Source: a virus
Reading direction: 5' to 3' (one strand)
DNA length: 62,377 nucleotides
IMG/VR virus record: IMGVR_UViG_3300032288_001948
Location: 1-62,377 of that record
The notes beneath the pieces were generated by a model. The model had not been told where the DNA came from and did no database searches. It saw only the letters and a program-made list of their open reading frames with translations. The position numbers and the translations under genes were made by a program. This document shows positions 13,120 through 22,046 of this stretch, piece by piece. Within the stretch, counting starts at the first letter, position 1, and every line of letters starts with the position of its first letter.

Positions 13120-13559
13120 CCGATCTGACCGTTCGACCGACAGCGAATGTGAATCCGGACAACCCGTCCGAGATCGAGATTTACCCGCCGACGTTGCCGC
13201 TTGAGGTGGCGTTGAAGACGGCGTCGGTCAAAGATATTTGCGAGGCGTACGGCCTGTCGAAAGACGAGTGGGAAAAGCTCAAGGTCAACCCCATGTTCGT
13301 CCACGAGGTGGCGGCGTATCGCGATGCGCTCAAGAAGGACGGCGGTATGTCCTTCAAGATGAAAGCCCGGCTGCAATCAGAGGAGCTTCTGAAGACCAGC
13401 TGGCGGATGATCCACGACCGGAGCGGTGACGTGTCTCCGCAGGTGCAGGCGGACTTGATCAAGTTCACCATCCGGGCGGCGGGTTTGGACGGAAGCAAAG
13501 ATCAGGCGGCACAAGCCGGGCAACAGAACGCGCTTCAGATCAACATCAATCTTGGATAG
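13116..13559 (+). CDS. Small terminase subunit candidate
   Basis: A 147-residue product starting at 13,116. Residues about 40-60 (VKDICEAYGLSKDEWEKL) form a helix-turn-helix of the kind that small terminases use to bind DNA. The rest is helical, with SEELLKTSWRMIHD and PQVQADLIKFTIRAAGL, and a tail ALQININLG. The helix pattern and the place shortly before the large subunit support the call. No sequence signature is decisive. Confidence 0.7.
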   Translation: MTDLTVRPTANVNPDNPSEIEIYPPTLPLEVALKTASVKDICEAYGLSKDEWEKLKVNPMFVHEVAAYRDALKKDGGMSFKMKARLQSEELLKTSWRMIHDRSGDVSPQVQADLIKFTIRAAGLDGSKDQAAQAGQQNALQININLG

Positions 13560-13569
13560 GAGCAGGACA

Positions 13570-13821
13570 ATGGCGTTTGGGATGATGGCCCCGAAGGGCA
13601 AGATGCCGATGAAAAAAGGCCCGGGCAATCCGGCGAATACGAAGGGCGGCAAGAACGCCATTTCGATGAAGGGCAACAACGAGAAAATGCCGGGCGGCAA
13701 ACAGGCCGGCGAGTACACCAAGAAGCCTGCGCCGAGCGACGCCCCGATGCGCGCTGTGAAAGCGCTGCCGGCTAAGAGCAAGGGCAAAGTTCCGGCGCCG
13801 TTCAAGAAGGGCGCTAAGTGA
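13570..13821 (+). CDS. Basic low-complexity protein
   Basis: An 83-residue product rich in Lys, Gly, Pro, Ala and Met (MMAPKGKMPMKKGPGNPAN, then KGGKNAISMKGNNEKMPGG). ATG 13,570 follows AGGAGCAGG. Strongly positive and probably disordered. Small basic proteins of this kind occur near packaging genes and may accompany DNA in the head. No assigned function. Confidence 0.6.
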   Translation: MAFGMMAPKGKMPMKKGPGNPANTKGGKNAISMKGNNEKMPGGKQAGEYTKKPAPSDAPMRAVKALPAKSKGKVPAPFKKGAK

Positions 13822-14027
13822 AAAGCCTGATTATTCTCGCGCAGCTGGCTGCGGTGCCGGGGCCGACCGGGATGGCGATTTTGCCGAATGGTCAGGCGGT
13901 GCCGCAGATCAGCGAGAACATGGCGGCGGGCCAGAATGGCCCAGCCACTTACATGGTGCCGCGACCGGAGTCCGGTTACGGCGACTCGCTCTATATTCGT
14001 CGCGATCGATACGAGGATGATGAGTGA
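13818..14027 (+). CDS. Hypothetical protein, GTG start
   Basis: A 69-residue product; GTG 13,818 overlaps the previous stop as GTGA. Contains LAAVPGPTGMAILPNGQAVP, probably strands and turns, and an acidic C-terminus YIRRDRYEDDE. No family recognised. It belongs to the packaging operon by tight overlap on both sides. Confidence 0.55.
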   Translation: MKSLIILAQLAAVPGPTGMAILPNGQAVPQISENMAAGQNGPATYMVPRPESGYGDSLYIRRDRYEDDE

Positions 14028-14308
14028 TGGCTAAGACTCGGCACGGCATGGTGAAGTCACCCGCGTGGCAGCGCTCAGAGGGCAAGAACCCCGAGGGCGG
14101 CCTGAACGCCAAAGGTCGCGCGTCGGCCAAGAAACAGGGCATGAACCTGAAACCGCCAGCGCCGAATCCCAAGACCAAGGAAGACGCCGGGCGGCGCAAG
14201 TCGTTCTGCGCCCGGATGTCCGGCATGAAAAGCAAGCTCACCAGCGCCAAGACGGCAAATGATCCGGATTCGCGGATCAACAAATCGCTACGAGCGTGGA
14301 ATTGTTGA
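14027..14308 (+). CDS. DUF6321-like small protein
   Basis: A 93-residue basic product. KSPAWQRSEGKNPEGGLNAK, then GRASAKKQG, LKPPAPNPK, RRKSFCARMSGMKSKL and a terminal SRINKSLRAWNC follow, motif by motif, a very widespread phage protein found near terminase and portal genes (P-x-G-G-L-N-x-x-G-R-x-S, R-R-x-S-F-C-A-R-M-x-G-M). I associate it with DUF6321. Role unknown; a part of packaging or the head is assumed. Confidence 0.75.
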   Translation: MAKTRHGMVKSPAWQRSEGKNPEGGLNAKGRASAKKQGMNLKPPAPNPKTKEDAGRRKSFCARMSGMKSKLTSAKTANDPDSRINKSLRAWNC

Positions 14309-14315
14309 GGTCCGA

Positions 14316-15740
14316 GTGAGTGACGCGATCAATTATACACCCCCGCCGACGATCAAAGAATTCATCAAAGATCATCGCGCGGGGGAGCTGTTTTACGACT
14401 GGATCGTAGGTCCGGTCGGCTCCGGCAAGACGACGGGCATTTTCTTCAAGCTCGTTCATATGGCGGCGCAGCAGAAACCGTCACCTGATGGCGTGCGCCG
14501 GACGCGCGCCGTGATTGTTCGTAACACTTTGCCGCAGCTTCGCGATACGACGCTGTCGTCATGGGCGTACTGGTTCAAGGATGGACAGGCTGGCCAGTGG
14601 TTGGCCACGCAGAACAAGTTCATCCTGAAGTTTAATGATGTGGAGTGTGAGGTCTTATTCCGCCCTCTGGACACGGCCGACGACGTCGCGCGCGTGCTCT
14701 CGTTGGAGGTGACCTTTGCAATCCTCGACGAATTTGTACAAATCCCGCGTGAGATTGTGGATGCGCTATCAGCGCGTCTTGGCCGCTATCCAGCAAGCAA
14801 AGATGGCGGCGCCACGAACTGGGGCATGTGGGGGTCATCGAACCCCGATACAGAAGACAATTGGTGGTTCGACTATCTGCACAATAGTCTACCCGAAAAC
14901 GCTCGGTATTTCGTGCAGCCATCTGGTTTTAGCGATTCTGCTGAGAACTTGATGAATCTGCCGGGCAATGCCGGGTATTATACGAACCAAGCCAAAGGCA
15001 AGTCTGAGGCGTGGATTAAGCAGTTTATTGAGGCGGAATGGGGGTATTCGGCTGCCGGCAAACCGGTCGTCCCGACATTTAAGGGCGACCTGCATATTGC
15101 CAAAAGCGCATTAAAGTATCATCCTACGCTCCCTCTTATTATTGGCTTGGACCCGGGGATAACAGGCTCAGCACTTATTTTTGGACAGGAGGACTTACAT
15201 GGTCGTCTTCTGGTTCTGGGTGAGCTTGTTCAGTCTGGGTATGGCATCGAACGCCTCATCCAAGAAAAAGTCCGCCCCTATATACGTTCCCGTTTTCCGG
15301 ACGCGCGCGTCACAATTGCGCCTGATCCGGCGGCTGCTAACCGAGCACAGACAGACGAACGGGCGGTGGTAGACGTCATCAAGCGGCACTATCCGGTGAA
15401 GATCGAGACAAACAACCGGCTGGCGATGCGCTTGAATGCGATCGAGCATTATACAACGCGGCTGACCGACATCGGCCCGGCGCTGCTCGTTGACGCCAAA
15501 GAGTGCCCGGTTCTGGTGCGCGCCCTCAAGGGCGGCTGGCGCTATGTCGTTGACACGAAGCGTGATACCATTAAAGGCGCAGAGCCCGAGAAGAACGCGT
15601 ACTCCCACCCCGGCGACGCGTTCGGGTATCTGTGCAGGTATTTCCATCGGCAGTCTGAGCGCGATGCGCGTTACTCAGTCGGTGGCCGCAAGCCGTTCAC
15701 TCCGCCGCGCCAGTTTGGCAGCGCGTATCATTTTAGGTGA
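14316..15740 (+). CDS. terL: Terminase large subunit
   Basis: A 474-residue product from GTG 14,316, which has GAGG upstream; an in-frame ATG at 14,259 would overlap the previous gene and lacks a good site. ATPase domain: Walker A GPVGSGKTT (about 32-40), Walker B FAILDEF with the catalytic pair at about 138-139. Nuclease domain: IIGLDPGITGSALIFGQ, an RNase H-like first aspartate motif, then FPDARVTIAPDPAA, and a late acidic region SHPGDAFGYLCRYF. It drives DNA packaging and cuts the concatemer. Confidence 0.92.
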   Translation: MSDAINYTPPPTIKEFIKDHRAGELFYDWIVGPVGSGKTTGIFFKLVHMAAQQKPSPDGVRRTRAVIVRNTLPQLRDTTLSSWAYWFKDGQAGQWLATQNKFILKFNDVECEVLFRPLDTADDVARVLSLEVTFAILDEFVQIPREIVDALSARLGRYPASKDGGATNWGMWGSSNPDTEDNWWFDYLHNSLPENARYFVQPSGFSDSAENLMNLPGNAGYYTNQAKGKSEAWIKQFIEAEWGYSAAGKPVVPTFKGDLHIAKSALKYHPTLPLIIGLDPGITGSALIFGQEDLHGRLLVLGELVQSGYGIERLIQEKVRPYIRSRFPDARVTIAPDPAAANRAQTDERAVVDVIKRHYPVKIETNNRLAMRLNAIEHYTTRLTDIGPALLVDAKECPVLVRALKGGWRYVVDTKRDTIKGAEPEKNAYSHPGDAFGYLCRYFHRQSERDARYSVGGRKPFTPPRQFGSAYHFR

Positions 15741-15745
15741 GACAC

Positions 15746-17917
15746 ATGATCACGACTGACATCAAAGGCCCGGCCTCGGCGGCAGCGGAACAAATGCCCC
15801 CGGACGTCATGGTGAATGACCCTGAAACGGCGCCGGTTCCGGTGATTCGGTCAGAGGAGCTGCGCCAGCTTGGCCAGAACCTCGACAAGCTGTTCATGCA
15901 GTACGTGTCAGATCGACGCATCGCGGAGCTGAAATGGCTGAGAAATCTACGTCAGTATCTCGGGCTGTACGACCCGGAGATCGAGAAGGAGATGTCGGTC
16001 AACCGATCGAAGGCATACCCGCGCATCACACGCGTCAAATGTATTTCGGTCCTGTCGCGGATCATGAATTTGATGTTCCCCGGCAACGAGCGCAACTGGC
16101 AGCTTCAAGCGTCTCCGTCACCGGATATGTCTCCGGAAGACGTGATGCAGGCGATCCAGACGCTGATGCAAAAGGCCCAAGAAGCCGGGCTGCCGCCGGC
16201 GCTGAGTGATGAGATGGTCAAGAGCGCTGTTCAGAATCTGGCGAATGACCGGGCTGAACTCCTGTCAGTTCTGATCGATGACCAGCTTCAGGAACTGGGC
16301 GGGGATCAGACGCTCGACTACGTTTCGCTTGCGCGCAAGGTCGCGCAGTCAGGTATTCTGTACGGCCTCGGCGTCCTCAAGGGTCCGTTTGTGCGTACGG
16401 CGCAGACAACGCGCTGGCAGTTTGACCCGGTGACGCAGATGCCGATGCCGGTGACGCAGACGATTTATAAGCCGATGTTTGAGTTCATGCCGATCTGGGA
16501 CTTCTACCCGGATATGTCGGCCAAGACGTTCGCGCAGATGGACGGCTATTTCAGCCGGGTTGTCATGTCGCGCTCGCAGATTCGCGCTCTGGCGGATCGC
16601 CCGGACTTCTTCCCCGACCAAGTGAAGCAGTACCTGAAAAATCACCCGCAGGGGAATTATCGCCCGCAGCCGTTCGAGACGGAGCTGCGCGCCATGGGCG
16701 TCAAGGTCAACGTCAATGAGATGAAATCGGAGACGACCAAGTACGAGATTCTGGTTTGGAATGGCCCGGTTGGCGGGCAGTTCCTACAGATGGCTGGCGT
16801 GGATGTGCCGGAAGATAAGCTGGCGGACGACATCGACGCCGAAGTCTGGATGATCGAAGGCAACATCATCAAAGCGGACATGAACCCTTGGCGAAAGATC
16901 GGGGCGGACGTAAAGACCATTCACACATTCCTGTTCGACGAGGACGACACAAGTCCGGTCGGGAATGGCCTGCCAAATGTTGTCCGGGACTCTCAGATGT
17001 CGATCAGTGCCGCCACGCGGATGCTGCTGGACAATGCAAGCGTCGTCTGCGGGCCGAATCTGGAGTTAAACACAGACCTCCTGCGCCCCGACCAAGACTT
17101 GACGTCGACTTCAGCTTACAAAATTTGGTACCGGGAGGGCACTGGCCCGGATGCGATGCAGCCGGCGGTGAGGAATCTTGCGATTGACGCGCATCTCGAC
17201 GATCTGCTGAAGACGATCGAGCTGTTCATGAAGTTCGCAGATATGGAAACTTTCGTCGGTCCGGCGACCGGCGGCGATATGGAACGGGGCATGAGTGAGC
17301 CGATGCGTACGGCGGCTGGCGCCTCCATGTTGCGCGGTGACGCGGCTTTGCCGTTCAAAGATATCATCCGTAACTTTGATATTTTCACGCAGTCGCTGAT
17401 CAACTCGCTGGTGCAGTTCAACCGCAAGTTCAATCCTGATCTGGCGCCGGAAGGTGACTATAACGTGCTTGCACGTGGCGCCACCTCGCTGATCGCGAAG
17501 GAAGTTCGCGGGATGCAGGTCGACCAGTTGGCGGCGACGCTGACCCCGGCCGAGGCGATGCACATTGACGAGCGCAAATTGATCGAGGCGCGCGTCAAGG
17601 TTCGCGACCTTGGTGATCTGTTGGTGCCGGCGGATGAAGCGAAACGTCGTCAGCAGCAGGCGTCTCAGGCGCAAGAGATCATGCAGCAGCAGCAGGCTGA
17701 GCAGGTCGCGGCCAACGTCCGTAAGACACTTTCTGACGCGTATAAAAATATTGCTCAAGGCCAGAAGAACACAGCCAATGCTGAAGCTGCGACCATTCAG
17801 GCCGCGCTAGACATTCTGGAGAAGGGCGTCGAGCAGGAGGTCAGCGGTGAAGGTGGATCGGAGAACAGCCCAAGCGGAGCTGGTGAAAGCAATTCAGGAG
17901 CGGGCCGGAACGTATGA
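15746..17917 (+). CDS. Portal protein
   Basis: A 723-residue product; ATG 15,746 follows AGGTG. Length, position after the terminase and content fit the large podovirus-type portal. Visible: a helical N-terminus with LDKLFMQYVSDRRIAELKW, a core with DFYPDMSAKTFAQMDGYFSR, GNGLPNVVRDSQMSISAATR and SEPMRTAAGASMLRGDAALP, and a C-terminal Gln/Ala-rich coiled coil (RRQQQASQAQEIMQQQQAEQ), then a Gly/Ser tail. It forms the dodecameric DNA channel. The last 71 bases are shared with the next gene. Confidence 0.88.
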   Translation: MITTDIKGPASAAAEQMPPDVMVNDPETAPVPVIRSEELRQLGQNLDKLFMQYVSDRRIAELKWLRNLRQYLGLYDPEIEKEMSVNRSKAYPRITRVKCISVLSRIMNLMFPGNERNWQLQASPSPDMSPEDVMQAIQTLMQKAQEAGLPPALSDEMVKSAVQNLANDRAELLSVLIDDQLQELGGDQTLDYVSLARKVAQSGILYGLGVLKGPFVRTAQTTRWQFDPVTQMPMPVTQTIYKPMFEFMPIWDFYPDMSAKTFAQMDGYFSRVVMSRSQIRALADRPDFFPDQVKQYLKNHPQGNYRPQPFETELRAMGVKVNVNEMKSETTKYEILVWNGPVGGQFLQMAGVDVPEDKLADDIDAEVWMIEGNIIKADMNPWRKIGADVKTIHTFLFDEDDTSPVGNGLPNVVRDSQMSISAATRMLLDNASVVCGPNLELNTDLLRPDQDLTSTSAYKIWYREGTGPDAMQPAVRNLAIDAHLDDLLKTIELFMKFADMETFVGPATGGDMERGMSEPMRTAAGASMLRGDAALPFKDIIRNFDIFTQSLINSLVQFNRKFNPDLAPEGDYNVLARGATSLIAKEVRGMQVDQLAATLTPAEAMHIDERKLIEARVKVRDLGDLLVPADEAKRRQQQASQAQEIMQQQQAEQVAANVRKTLSDAYKNIAQGQKNTANAEAATIQAALDILEKGVEQEVSGEGGSENSPSGAGESNSGAGRNV

Positions 17918-18080
17918 AGTTCAGCAGGTAATGGACCTGCTGAACTTGCTTCTTGAAGATTCGAAGCATAATCTGGTGAATGCAGACAAAGAGCGAATCT
18001 TTCATCTTCAAGCCGAGGCGCAAACTTACGCCAACCTCATTCGGATGCTGACGCGCCCCAGCATCCGTCCTCAAACTTAG
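17847..18080 (+). CDS. Small helical protein overlapping the portal end
   Basis: A 77-residue product in another frame within the 3' end of the portal gene. GTG 17,847 is preceded by AGGAGGTCA, a near-perfect ribosome-binding site, which supports a real gene. Composition: a long helix VKAIQERAGTYEVQQVMDLLNLLLED and a second helix with EAQTYANLIRML. Probably a small structural or assembly protein made in step with the portal. No family recognised. Confidence 0.7.
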   Translation: MKVDRRTAQAELVKAIQERAGTYEVQQVMDLLNLLLEDSKHNLVNADKERIFHLQAEAQTYANLIRMLTRPSIRPQT

Positions 18081-18089
18081 GAGTAGTCC

Positions 18090-18983
18090 ATGTCATCTGA
18101 AGCCGCTGCCGCCACCGAGACTGATAATTTCACTGCCGCGTTCGAGAAACTGGCGGAGCTTGGCGATCAGACCCCGCCGGCCGATTTGTCCGAACTTGCC
18201 GCACCGGCTGATGAGACGCCACCGGTTGACGAGCCGCCGCCGGCGGATGATGCTGAATCAGAGGCTGATGAATCAACCGAGGAGTCCGACGAATCCACGG
18301 AGGAATCGGATGAGCAGGACGAGACGCCGCCGGAGACGCAGGCAAAACTCTCTGATGACGAGCTTCTTGATCGCTTTGCGCGCATCGTTAAAACGAAAGA
18401 GCCGCAGGTTGATGAAACGCATCAGGTACCGCCTGAACAGCAACAGCAGCCTTATTATTCTGAGGAAGAAACTAAATTCCTTCAGGATTACGAAAAAGAC
18501 TGGCCTGACGTAGCGAAGGCGGAAGCGTTGCGGCGCCGCGCGGAATATCGTGATCTGGTCGGCTACGTGTTTCAGGAGGTCGCCAAAGAGATCATGCCCG
18601 TCATGGACATGGTCCGTACGCTTTCTGAGCGCACACACCTCAATGACCTTCACGCCACAGTCGGTGATTATGATGATGTGCGCGATAAGGTCATCGACTG
18701 GGTTGGCAAGCAGCCCGCCTATTTGCAGGCTGCATACAATCATGTTATAAAACAAGGAACGGTGGATGAGGTTGCTGACCTCATCAATCGCTATAAGCAG
18801 GAGTCGGGAGTGCAGACGCGCGCCGCTCCGGCGAGTAGGAAAACGGAGACTGAACTGCCCACGGCAACCAAACAAGCGGCTGCTGCTCTGGCCCCAGTCA
18901 GTTCCAAGCGTTCGGCGGTGATTGCCGGCCAAGACCCGAATGATTTCGAGTCGGCCTTCTCATCGTTCGCCGACAAACTTTGA
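18090..18983 (+). CDS. Scaffold protein candidate
   Basis: A 297-residue product. The N-terminal 120 residues are a strongly acidic, Pro/Glu/Asp/Ser-rich disordered stretch (DESTEESDESTEESDEQDE). A helical region (FLQDYEKDWPDVAKAEALRR to VFQEVAKEIMPVMDMVRTL) follows, then a helical C-terminal tail ending DFESAFSSFADKL. Acidic disorder plus helices and the place directly before the major capsid gene are typical of podovirus scaffolds, which guide capsid assembly and then leave. Confidence 0.8.
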   Translation: MSSEAAAATETDNFTAAFEKLAELGDQTPPADLSELAAPADETPPVDEPPPADDAESEADESTEESDESTEESDEQDETPPETQAKLSDDELLDRFARIVKTKEPQVDETHQVPPEQQQQPYYSEEETKFLQDYEKDWPDVAKAEALRRRAEYRDLVGYVFQEVAKEIMPVMDMVRTLSERTHLNDLHATVGDYDDVRDKVIDWVGKQPAYLQAAYNHVIKQGTVDEVADLINRYKQESGVQTRAAPASRKTETELPTATKQAAAALAPVSSKRSAVIAGQDPNDFESAFSSFADKL

Positions 18984-19002
18984 ACTTTCAAGGAGCTAAA
19001 AC

Positions 19003-20052
19003 ATGAGTGCTGTCACATCTTATGGTGATATTTCACCTGCGGTTGCCGCCTATTCCGTGGTCCGTATGCTCAAGCGCGCGATGCCTTACCTGCATCTCGA
19101 AAAGTTTGGTCAGACCTACCCGCTGCCGACGAACTCCACGCAGACCGCGAAGTTCCGTCGTTACTTCCTGTCGGGCGCCGGCGGTTCCGCTGGTACGCAG
19201 TCCGCTGGTTCGGCGTTCTACATCCCGCTGGCGACGACTCCCCTGATCGAGGGCGTCACCCCGGCTGGCTCGCGCCTCGCAAATCAGGACTACACGGTTA
19301 CGCTGAATCAGTATGGCGACTTCGTCACCATCACGGACGTCGTGATCGACACGCACACCGACCCGGTTCTCCAGCAGGCCACGGACATCCTTGGCGAGCA
19401 GGCTGCCGTTACGGTTGAGACGCTGCGCTTCAACGTCCTGAAGGCGGGCACGAACGTGTTCTACGCCAACAGCGTTGCGGGTCGCACGACGGTCGCCGCC
19501 GCGATCTCGCTGGCTGATCAGCGTCGCGTCACGACTGGCCTGAACCGCCAGAACGCCAAGAAGATTTCGCAGGTTGTCGCCAGCTCTGCTGACTTCAACA
19601 CGAAATCGGTCGAAGCGTCCTACATGGCTGTTTGCCATCCGGACCTCGAAACCGACATCCGTTCGATGACGGGCTTCAAGGCGGTTGCGGATTACGGCCC
19701 GCACACGACCCCGTTCGAAGGCGAAATCGGCTCGGTCGAGCAGGTTCGCTATCTGACCTCGACGGTCATCAGCCCGTGGGCTGACGCCGCCACGGGTTCG
19801 ACCAAGGGCTCGATGCGCTCCACCAGCGGCACCTACGCCGACGTTTATCCGGTCCTCTACTTCGGCCGCGATGCGTTCGGTATCGTCCCGCTCAAGGGCA
19901 AGTCGTCCATGACCCCCATGGTCGTCAATCCGAAGCCGGCTCCGGGCGATCCGCTCGCTCAGCGCGGCACGGTCGGCTGGAAGCTGTGGACTGCCACGGT
20001 CATCCTTCAGGAAGCCTTCATGGCTCGCCTTGAGGTCGCTGCGACGGCCTAA
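19003..20052 (+). CDS. Major capsid protein, N4-gp56-like
   Basis: A 349-residue product. Strand-rich, with VTLNQYGDFVTITDVVIDTH, an IGSVEQVRYLTSTVI stretch and a late VLYFGRDAFGIVPLKG, a set seen in the N4 gp56 family of HK97-fold capsid proteins. GC-rich, highly biased codons and an AAGGAGC ribosome-binding site fit a strongly expressed gene. A strong terminator follows directly. It forms the icosahedral shell. Confidence 0.88.
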   Translation: MSAVTSYGDISPAVAAYSVVRMLKRAMPYLHLEKFGQTYPLPTNSTQTAKFRRYFLSGAGGSAGTQSAGSAFYIPLATTPLIEGVTPAGSRLANQDYTVTLNQYGDFVTITDVVIDTHTDPVLQQATDILGEQAAVTVETLRFNVLKAGTNVFYANSVAGRTTVAAAISLADQRRVTTGLNRQNAKKISQVVASSADFNTKSVEASYMAVCHPDLETDIRSMTGFKAVADYGPHTTPFEGEIGSVEQVRYLTSTVISPWADAATGSTKGSMRSTSGTYADVYPVLYFGRDAFGIVPLKGKSSMTPMVVNPKPAPGDPLAQRGTVGWKLWTATVILQEAFMARLEVAATA

Positions 20053-20060
20053 TGATTGAC

Positions 20061-20089
20061 GGGGGCGCAAGCCCCCTCTTTCTTCTTTC
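20061..20089 (+). terminator. Intrinsic terminator after the major capsid gene
   Basis: GGGGGC-GCAA-GCCCCC followed by TCTTTCTTCTTTC. The GCAA loop is a stable GNRA tetraloop. It will set the ratio of capsid to downstream transcripts. Confidence 0.85.
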
Positions 20090-20107
20090 AGCTTCTAGGA
20101 GATTAAA

Positions 20108-20506
20108 ATGGCTACCAAGTACATTGATACAGCTATCTCTGGTTCGTCTTTTCCGACGACCTACGTTGGCTCCGGCACGCTGGCCGCGAACTGCATCACC
20201 TCGGGTGGTGTGGTTAATCTCACGACCGGCAATTTCACCTCGACGGGTGATGCGGTGATCATCAACCTCGGCTTCCAGCCGCGTCGTATCTCGGTTCTCA
20301 ACGAAACCGACACGATCCTCTGGGGCAAGCAGGTTGGTATGTCCGCTGCTAACTGCACCAAGATCACGTCGACGACGCTCTCGGTCGAGACATCATCGGA
20401 CATCCTGTTCAATCAGGCGAACGTCGGTGAGGGTGTATGGACTGTCACGCTCAGCTCCACGCTGGCGGGTACGTCTAAGGCCATCAGCTTCGTGATCGAA
20501 GGCTAA
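20108..20506 (+). CDS. Capsid-associated or head decoration candidate
   Basis: A 132-residue, strand-rich product with small residues (GSGTLAANCITSGGVVNLTT, GFQPRRISVLNETDTILWGK). The position between two strong terminators right after the capsid gene, with similar codon bias, suggests a head-decoration or abundant virion protein. The Q-P-R-x-I-x-V-x-N-E-T-D pattern occurs in phage virion proteins of this location. No firm family. Confidence 0.6.
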   Translation: MATKYIDTAISGSSFPTTYVGSGTLAANCITSGGVVNLTTGNFTSTGDAVIINLGFQPRRISVLNETDTILWGKQVGMSAANCTKITSTTLSVETSSDILFNQANVGEGVWTVTLSSTLAGTSKAISFVIEG

Positions 20507-20520
20507 GGCTTCTCCTGACT

Positions 20521-20549
20521 GGGGGCTACGGCCCCCATCTTTTTATTTG
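20521..20549 (+). terminator. Intrinsic terminator
   Basis: GGGGGC-TACG-GCCCCC followed by ATCTTTTTATTTG. The loop is a UNCG-type tetraloop. It follows the 132-residue virion gene. Confidence 0.85.
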
Positions 20550-20565
20550 TAGACGGAGATAGACC

Positions 20566-21045
20566 ATGGCTCAGAAGACTCTGGACGCCACCGGCAATGA
20601 GCCGATGGGCGTCGCCTATGCCAAGATCAACGACAACTTTTCGGAACTGTACGGCAATACGCCGGAATTTACCGATTGGTCGGGCGCGACTGTTACGGCT
20701 ACCGGCCTCATTTCGGGCGGTGCGCTTCAGGTTGATACCGGCACCAAGACGGCTACCGCTTCCGGCGGCGCCGCGACGCTTGCCAAGGATTCCGGCAAGA
20801 TCACGTCGGAATCGCTGACGACGGCGGCGGGCTCGACCTATACGCTGACCCTGACCAACAGCTCGATTGCGGCTGCGGACATGGTGTTTGCGAGCGTTGC
20901 ACTTGGTACGGCGACGACTGGTATGCCGGTCGTGACGCGTGTTACCCCGGGCGCGAATAGCGTCGTGATCGTCATCCAGAACATCCATGCTTCGGCCGCT
21001 CTGAACGGCACGATCGTGATCTCGTTCTTGGTTGCGAAAGCCTAA
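20566..21045 (+). CDS. Virion protein, fibre-like
   Basis: A 159-residue product. The head contains INDNFSELYGN, the N-D-N-F-x-E-L-Y/L motif common at the start of phage fibre and appendage proteins. The rest is a Thr/Ala/Gly-rich strand repeat (TATASGGAATLAKDSGKITS, then SLTTAAGSTYTLTLTNS) ending in IVIQNIHASAALNGTIVISFLV. Possibly a trimeric head fibre or decoration protein. Codon bias like the capsid gene suggests abundance. Confidence 0.6.
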   Translation: MAQKTLDATGNEPMGVAYAKINDNFSELYGNTPEFTDWSGATVTATGLISGGALQVDTGTKTATASGGAATLAKDSGKITSESLTTAAGSTYTLTLTNSSIAAADMVFASVALGTATTGMPVVTRVTPGANSVVIVIQNIHASAALNGTIVISFLVAKA

Positions 21046-21060
21046 TACTGGAGGTCGGTG

Positions 21061-21312
21061 ATGCACTGCCGAGTTGTCATTGAGCGCGTAGCCAACGGCT
21101 ACGAGGTAGAAGTCACCGACCCCAAACAGAAGGCCATGAACAACGGGCCTCAGTCGATCAACAAACCGTATCGTTCGGCTGAAAAAGAATACGTGTTCAA
21201 AACTGTCGATGAAGTGCTGACGTTCCTGACCAAAAATCTGGACAAGGCGCTGCCTGCTGACGATTACGACAGCAGCTTTGACGAAGCTCTAGCGGAGGAC
21301 GAGGATGAGTGA
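21061..21312 (+). CDS. Small acidic hypothetical protein
   Basis: An 83-residue product; ATG 21,061 with GGAGG at 6 bases. N-terminal strand HCRVVIERVANGYEVEV, then KEYVFKTVDEVLTFLTKNL and a strongly acidic end (DDYDSSFDEALAEDEDE). This form is common beside podovirus adaptor genes. Function unknown. Confidence 0.6.
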   Translation: MHCRVVIERVANGYEVEVTDPKQKAMNNGPQSINKPYRSAEKEYVFKTVDEVLTFLTKNLDKALPADDYDSSFDEALAEDEDE

Positions 21313-21610
21313 AGCAGAACTGGGTGTAAATATCGAGCCGGAAATCAAGGTACGCAAGGCTAAGCCGATAGTTCCGGATACTGTTCGAATCGTCGTCGAA
21401 GAGAATGACGACATTCCACCGACTGGCCTGTTTCTGGGTCACAACGGCAAAGGTTATCTGATTCGCCCCGGCGAGCCAGTAGATGTGCCGAAGCACATCG
21501 TCGAGATTCTGGACCATGCCGTCATGTCGTCCCCGCAGATTGATCCCGGCACCAAGCAGGTGATAGGATATCGGGAGCGGATGAAATATCCGTATCGAAT
21601 CGTTAATTAA
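21305..21610 (+). CDS. Conserved phage hypothetical protein
   Basis: A 101-residue product overlapping the previous gene by 8 bases. It holds the motif VEENDDIPPTGLFLGHNGKG, then YLIRPGEPVDVPKHIVEIL and ending GYRERMKYPYRIVN. These blocks are strongly conserved in a small phage protein found between head and connector genes, so a virion or assembly role is likely. Confidence 0.65.
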   Translation: MSEAELGVNIEPEIKVRKAKPIVPDTVRIVVEENDDIPPTGLFLGHNGKGYLIRPGEPVDVPKHIVEILDHAVMSSPQIDPGTKQVIGYRERMKYPYRIVN

Positions 21611-21619
21611 GGATGGACA

Positions 21620-22045
21620 ATGGCGGCAGATCAGCCCCGTGCGCCGACACAACGGCCCGGAAATCCAATTGATCTGTCGTTCGATGTTAACGACGCAGCC
21701 GCGTATTCTGGTGGATGGGCTCCTGTTGGCCATGCTGCTGGGTACGCGGCGCATCGTTTGGCGCCGTTGGCGTTGGGCGTCTTAGGTGCAGGCGGAGGTA
21801 TTCCGACCGGCGTCGCGCTTGGGTCTATGGTCCCGCAGGCGGCCAAGAGCCTGTATGACGCGCTTCCGTTACCCGGCCACGAGAATACTCCGATCCGTCA
21901 GGCCGGCGCCGCATCCCGCCAAGATTTCTATAATAATCTGAATCGTGGTAATTATGGTCATGCAGTCAAGGACGCGCTGCTTGCCAGCGGTATGACGCTG
22001 GGGCAGTTCATCCGCGATTTACCGCCACCAGTCCCGGGCCGATAA
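21620..22045 (+). CDS. Hypothetical virion protein with hydrophobic centre
   Basis: A 141-residue product. A Gly/Ala-rich hydrophobic stretch (about 45-70: PLALGVLGAGGGIPTGVAL) could insert into membrane. The C-terminal segment RGNYGHAVKDALLASGMTLG resembles AGEYGHALGSAIRATGQTGG in the 496-residue product two genes downstream. Both might be ejected internal virion proteins. Function not shown. Confidence 0.55.
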   Translation: MAADQPRAPTQRPGNPIDLSFDVNDAAAYSGGWAPVGHAAGYAAHRLAPLALGVLGAGGGIPTGVALGSMVPQAAKSLYDALPLPGHENTPIRQAGAASRQDFYNNLNRGNYGHAVKDALLASGMTLGQFIRDLPPPVPGR

Positions 22046-22046
22046 A

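Noticed and set aside
19033-20070. A 345-residue open frame antisense to the capsid gene
   Set aside because: It mirrors the strongly biased codons of the capsid gene, has an Arg-rich composition and no ribosome-binding site; it is a shadow of a real gene.
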